Below, piece after piece: positions 62,801 to 64,000 of a DNA stretch of 64,000 nt. Under the pieces are notes generated by a model. That model worked only from the letters and a program-made list of their open reading frames with translations. It made no database searches and had not been told where the DNA came from. Numbering within the stretch: the first letter of the stretch is position 1; every line of letters starts with the position of its first letter. Where the stretch lies: assembly GCA_030248135.1 (NCBI GenBank), contig JASANC010001457.1, positions 1-64,000 of the forward strand, written 5' to 3'. The stretch comes from Theristus sp. LFF4_11. Taxonomy: Eukaryota; Nematoda; Chromadorea; Monhysterida; Xyalidae. The position numbers and the translations under genes were made by a program.

Positions 62801-64000
62801 AATCGTGTTCGCCCGTGCCGTCGCACTCGCCAAGCACGGGCACAGTGAGCGACGGCGACGTTGCACCCGTGAAACGGCATTTCGCGCCGAACACACGACT
62901 CAGCAGGTGCGCGCTGCGTTCGAGGCGTCCGACAGCGCGCGCCAACTGCGTGCGGGCCAGCAGTTGCTCGATGGAGAGCGCGCGCGCGGCCTGCGACCCG
63001 CCGGTGCCCGCACTGCTGACCGCCACCGACCACAGCGCGTCGGCGGTCGGCAGGTTGACGAGCGACTGTAGTACACGTGACGATAAGCAAAACGGTTTTT
63101 TAGGTTGCTTGGTTGCAATGTCGAGAACTGCCACTCTGGACAAGCGAGCACAGTCCTAATAATCAATCAGCAAGATAAGAGTGAAGTGAAATCGGCAATT
63201 CCTGCAGTAATACTAGAGTTCTTGCCGTTCAACTGCGCTGTTGAAAACGAGTTGAGCGCACATACAAAATCGAAACACACAGTAAGAAGCCCGACCGAGC
63301 AATGACGGAGCGCGTTGTGCTCATGCGGCACATGTCGGACGTGCAGCGTGCCGGCGGCGTCTTCGTCGTTCGCGTCATTGCGCACGGACACCACCACGCG
63401 ATATTGCATCGGCGAATGGGCACTGCTGCCGCCTTGGTCTGCAGTTTTAGTGATGGGCCGCGTGTCAACAAACCCAGTAATCATCTGTTTTTGTAAATGG
63501 AAGTTTGATTCTAATCTAGACTGATCTGCATGAACATGCACGGGAACACGACATTGAACTTGACCTGCAGGTTATGGATTAACGTAAAAAACGTTGGTTT
63601 CAGGAGCAGACTTTGCTTGTGCCGCGTACATGCACGTAAATTGCACGCACAACTGATGTGCTTGCATTCGTGCAAGTGCGACAACAATGAAAAGCGCTGA
63701 ACGCACACACACACAATACAGCAAACAGTCAATTTTTGTAAACACAGTCTTGCAAAGCTTTCAGTTGCGTGTGTGACCACCTTGAGCGGTCTTGGTGCGC
63801 CAATAGGCAACGGTCAATTTGACGCCGGGCGTGTATTCCTCGATGACGCAATGCTGCCGCAGACGGGCGTGCGTCAATGTGACCGCTTGACAGTACAGAA
63901 CGTCCAGTTGCAGATTGACGCAGAACGTGTGCAACACCCTGTACAGCTCGAGCAACGGCTCACGCGCGCTCATCATTCTGGAAATGAAAGAAGGGGGCAC
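42684..64000 (-). CDS. MED14: Mediator complex subunit 14 (5' end outside window)
   Basis: Backbone subunit joining head, middle and tail of the nuclear Mediator coactivator. Eighteen exons, 5' to 3': 63781-63977, 63296-63438, 62717-63065, 62469-62556, 61789-61963, 61378-61502, 52706-53051, 52020-52205, 51411-51614, 50552-50692 (or from 50686), 49849-50095, 49481-49605, 48816-49041, 48284-48465, 45164-45311, 44766-44941, 43316-43477, 42684-42953. All phases agree, giving about 1162 residues plus a missing N terminus. Similarity to animal MED14 runs in order: LLELYRVLHTFCVNLQLDVL near the start, LSIEQLL and PVLGECDGTGEHDCL, the TVSIEW/YRLAFGV region, a Pro/Ser linker (49.6-48.8 kb) and the C-terminal TVWTPGEHEQRVLERYVVER. 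Alignment to other animals suggests a segment is absent between 61378 and 53051. An exon could be hidden there, but the phases fit without one. Confidence 0.9.
43905..44406. mobile_element. 502-bp TIR element with 6-bp target duplication
   Basis: Ends TGGCGCTCTTTAC and its inverse, then GTGGCCCAA and repeated AAAATGAATGGCCCATCGC on both sides. Flanked by GTTATT at 43899-43904 and 44407-44412. The interior holds another inverted pair around CCTAAGCCAAGCCTTTTTG. In a MED14 intron; no ORF. Confidence 0.75.
45531..48281. repeat. 2.75-kb foldback palindrome in a MED14 intron
   Basis: AGTTAACACCGTTTGCAAAT and AAGAGTGGGGGGG at the left end return inverted at the right end (about 48250-48281). The next ~370 bp of each arm (with AGGTTTACCCCCTGAGTACC) match closely. 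Further inwards both arms are built from diverged ~380-bp units containing GATTCGAATTCAGC and GCCCGGGGC motifs, inverted about a centre near 46.75 kb; the right arm has an extra unit. No ORF longer than about 90 codons. The right terminus touches the 5' splice site of the exon at 48284-48465. Confidence 0.85.
52544..52677. repeat. Hairpin element family, copy 6
   Basis: AACTGATTGGTTGGTGAGC left arm, TCCACAGCAATGC core and GCTCACCAACGGAATCAG right arm. In a MED14 intron, ending about 28 bp from the exon at 52706. Confidence 0.8.
53350..53883. repeat. Poly-G/purine tract next to the BEL 5' LTR
   Basis: About 530 bp, overwhelmingly G with some A and few C/T, with G runs up to several tens. It stops exactly where the 5' LTR starts. 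All long frames crossing it (Gly/Arg-rich + strand, Pro-rich - strand) are composition artefacts. It could be a real G-rich microsatellite or a base-calling/assembly error. Confidence 0.8.
53884..54133 (+). repeat. BEL/Pao 5' LTR
   Basis: About 250 bp starting TGTGG and ending AATCAACACA (TG...CA). About seven differences from the 3' LTR, so roughly 97% identical. A primer-binding-site-like TGGCATCCCAACGAG begins 5 nt downstream at 54139. Confidence 0.85.
54172..60777 (+). CDS. BEL/Pao Gag-Pol polyprotein, 2201 aa
   Basis: One uninterrupted frame. The first ~460 residues are a Ser/Thr/Val-rich gag part with internal repeats (GVGDS and LATNVPVSYGA units). A DUF1759-like gag domain begins near residue 467. 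Cys/His knuckles lie at about 715-782 (CIFCQGDHFDDQC, CFNCLSDKHFAKDC, CIHCEKQHRKALC). The aspartic protease (DUF1758-like) has VFLDCGSENSF near 853. Reverse transcriptase follows (LVYDASAKE; ADLEKAFLQ; active site YVDN near 1287 in place of YVDD, as seen in BEL elements). RNase H has CFVDASAKAYAAA near 1450. Integrase carries a zinc-binding HHCC region (about 1773-1813) and a D,D-E core (GLDYMGPL, IISDNGPQF, GGAYERLVG). A DUF5641-like C-terminal domain ends the protein. No stop or frameshift, so it may be recently active. Confidence 0.95.
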   Translation: MASGMFRRNAALRRSALVNQLDNLPDYSKLHGPNDTDAQIDAALHNARYSLINNIQRIKSSIGHLTQIDTNWQKWLSELPPEHFADEETFYDQHATNGYLPIVLQGEDIVVTLETKLLEVNNKLTPVTVSAAASPPAPPTTTVADSPSLISEPSRGAPTAADSDQGVGSTTIAAMPITAATGTGSVSVVGDSTASGVGASLRSGVGDSMAAGADRSLLSGVGDSKAPGADRSWPSGVGDSTTSAAGTVSSNMIGAAGLTAEMPNQVTVSDYQAIASSVIPVSDSLSVSVPVSQFCGAFVQPSVVAPQSMQTVVSCQPYSSGVGGVSSGPLPSRPGLRTSPSGAFVGMPVACGAGPGALTGAFTGSLATNVPVSYGAFTSGLATNVPVSYGALTSSLATNLPVSQGAPTTNHGFRNAMLGAHTIATGHPPVSLPTGPLPGVSYFQQPQFNVYPPMQTTNPAPMLQSACLKLPKLPPITYDGDPLRWAEFWDLFSVSVDRQPISEVEKFAYLKGMLTGKAAEAISGISPSNGTYAQAVDVIYRRFGDVEVVKDALYSQLRSIPVATDKVSDIRRVADTADRVLRQLLCLGEDVEGGSHRSLIIKLIQEKLPKSVLMEMEYQKPLTVAWSLQLFQNALSNIVMVKERVGRIANSGSTEGAMKNSKDHKKSETKSKSDRQGLPPTRTDVFAVSNNSDNKKAAKKSAKSFQPKKRSRRPCIFCQGDHFDDQCTKLTTVGERKGFLLRAKLCFNCLSDKHFAKDCQQTLKPCIHCEKQHRKALCPKKHPDKDKGSSKLTKTATVGVDQHDACSDTASTKEVTVSHAHVRNTPLRRGILMIANAKVVPPKHPERTISAKVFLDCGSENSFITKRFRKQLGLPINTEETLSVSTFNSVRTNSVKVETVSLTLQTKEKTSMLIDAYTINRITSAHSRPTLSPEDVEFVERIPVSRFADDLLHHSDKFEPDILIGSDYIWELVSFEDPIRLPSGLLLVSSKLGLLLAGKMSSGKSPVSLNCVVTHESDAAHESDADFGLSPDEEVASDPAKFWDLETIGITDSPYISDDEIAMKKFNETVKFVDGRYQVCFPWIDDQPELNDNRGLALNRLKSVAKKLKRDPKLLDHYCEILRNQLNKGIIEKAPSVPDGLVHYLPHHCVTKLDSRTTKYRLVYDASAKEHKNASSLNECMYRGPVLLPDLCGLLMNFRLHRFAIVADLEKAFLQIGIQPHDRDCTRFLWFNDDKNLDVHNNVVEYRFARVPFGIIASPFLLGATVLNLLRSHPNSRIAFRVADGLYVDNIISGASDIDSAVEFYHESKDIFESASMNLREFATNSSELRAEFSVEDAVKNTTLKVLGVTWNTETDRLHFRGPSTTAKAQITKRHVLHVTASIYDPLGYMSPVTIQAKMLLQEIWRQEYGWDDIIADELQENWEAVETELQQLCEVSIDRYIETTPNSTFELHCFVDASAKAYAAAVYLRVSSDDRHKPYLLFAKNRLAPMKRITMPRMELLAIVIGTRALNFVKAQLPLKITATFLWSDSQVALGWLTTAKPLSVFVNNRIKKIKESTATFRYVPTKMNPADCATRRLSVEELKNDGNLWWQGPEFLKHSEERWPSDFREITAESQADFGSELKGKIEMTVNAVIERNTEQLVDVTRFSSFNRLLRTTVLVLRFVKQQLGKYASKLPVLSKIKERGPIDANEIMTAQGVMDRQAQLNHFQDIREAIQKSKPNQAVHRLRLFIDDFDLIRCAGRMENSDLSSTARTPILLPKNSSYTDLLINDVHQKNKCAGIQQTLAAVRETHWIVAGRSQVKRILSNCTECRRRKGGPYELPTMPALPESRVKKAQPFENTGLDYMGPLNLKHEQKAWICLFTCLVVRAVHLELVLDMSAATFINALRRFIARRGKPRFIISDNGPQFVLTKKTLDVTWTNISQHDDVIDYLSGERIVWKMTTAFAPWQGGAYERLVGLVKQSLKGAIGRKLLSFEQLQTTLTEVEAVVNSRPMTYICSDIDSFEVLRPADFLTPNRHAGTLRLNDSNDVNDPDYILPDDSTAEKLQKVWKQTQTELDSFWSIWRENYLKSLREDSRVDHRQTRVVVKSPPQVGDVVLVHEKNLPRGAWKVGRVNRVVSDKEAEVRLPSKRLINRPWNLLYPIEAGKKQSDADDVKEPVKHETTETTAKSAPAEEPRRSARLAAKRISSSDRTGRFDLY
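61078..61328 (+). repeat. BEL/Pao 3' LTR
   Basis: Begins TGTGCTGAACCCCACA and ends AATCAACACA; matches 53884-54133. Confidence 0.88.

Overview
This window reads as a gene-sparse, repeat-rich segment of an animal nuclear genome. Genes are split into many short, GC-rich exons with GT/AG introns ending in pyrimidine-CAG, and the sequence between exons is AT-rich and full of transposons. ShKT-domain protein, divergent glutamate-receptor-like and peptide-type GPCR genes, BEL and Penelope retroelements, and a DLST close to the ecdysozoan form point to an ecdysozoan, most likely a nematode. A tardigrade or similar lineage cannot be excluded from sequence alone. Gene models were built by hand, joining exons only where reading phase and splice sites agree.

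Layout. 0-2.1 kb: a 4-exon secreted Cys-rich protein (+). 2.6-3.7 kb: a mariner-like TIR element with a transposase remnant. 5.3-5.7 kb: a C/G-rich TIR element, with a second inverted copy at 23.8-24.2 kb. 7.0-7.7 kb: an orphan ORF. 8.5-9.0 kb: a foldback repeat. 9.1-10.8 kb: a ~150-bp satellite followed by (CAA)n. 11.6 kb: a hammerhead-ribozyme-like core (-). 12.1-13.1 kb: degenerate tandem repeats. 13.7-16.4 kb: an intact Penelope-like ORF (-) with its GIY-YIG nuclease at the N terminus. 20.4-25.6 kb: a 9-exon 7TM receptor (+). 27.0-29.1 kb: a 5-exon secreted ShKT protein (+).

30.4-41.6 kb: a complete 13-exon dihydrolipoamide succinyltransferase gene (DLST, -). Its last 6.9-kb intron contains a whole divergent ionotropic-glutamate-receptor-like gene on the opposite strand. 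42.7-64.0 kb: MED14 (-), 18 exons found, 5' end beyond the window. Its introns hold a 0.5-kb TIR element, a 2.75-kb foldback palindrome, a 0.5-kb poly-G/purine tract and a full-length BEL/Pao retrotransposon with a 2201-aa ORF and two ~250-bp LTRs.

Functionally the genes are unrelated: a TCA-cycle enzyme, a transcription coactivator scaffold, two membrane receptors and two secreted Cys-rich proteins. What ties the window together is its repeats. One ~130-bp hairpin family has six copies, all in introns, and occurs in five of the six multi-exon genes. I recognise no promoter, operon, CRISPR array or intact RNA gene.
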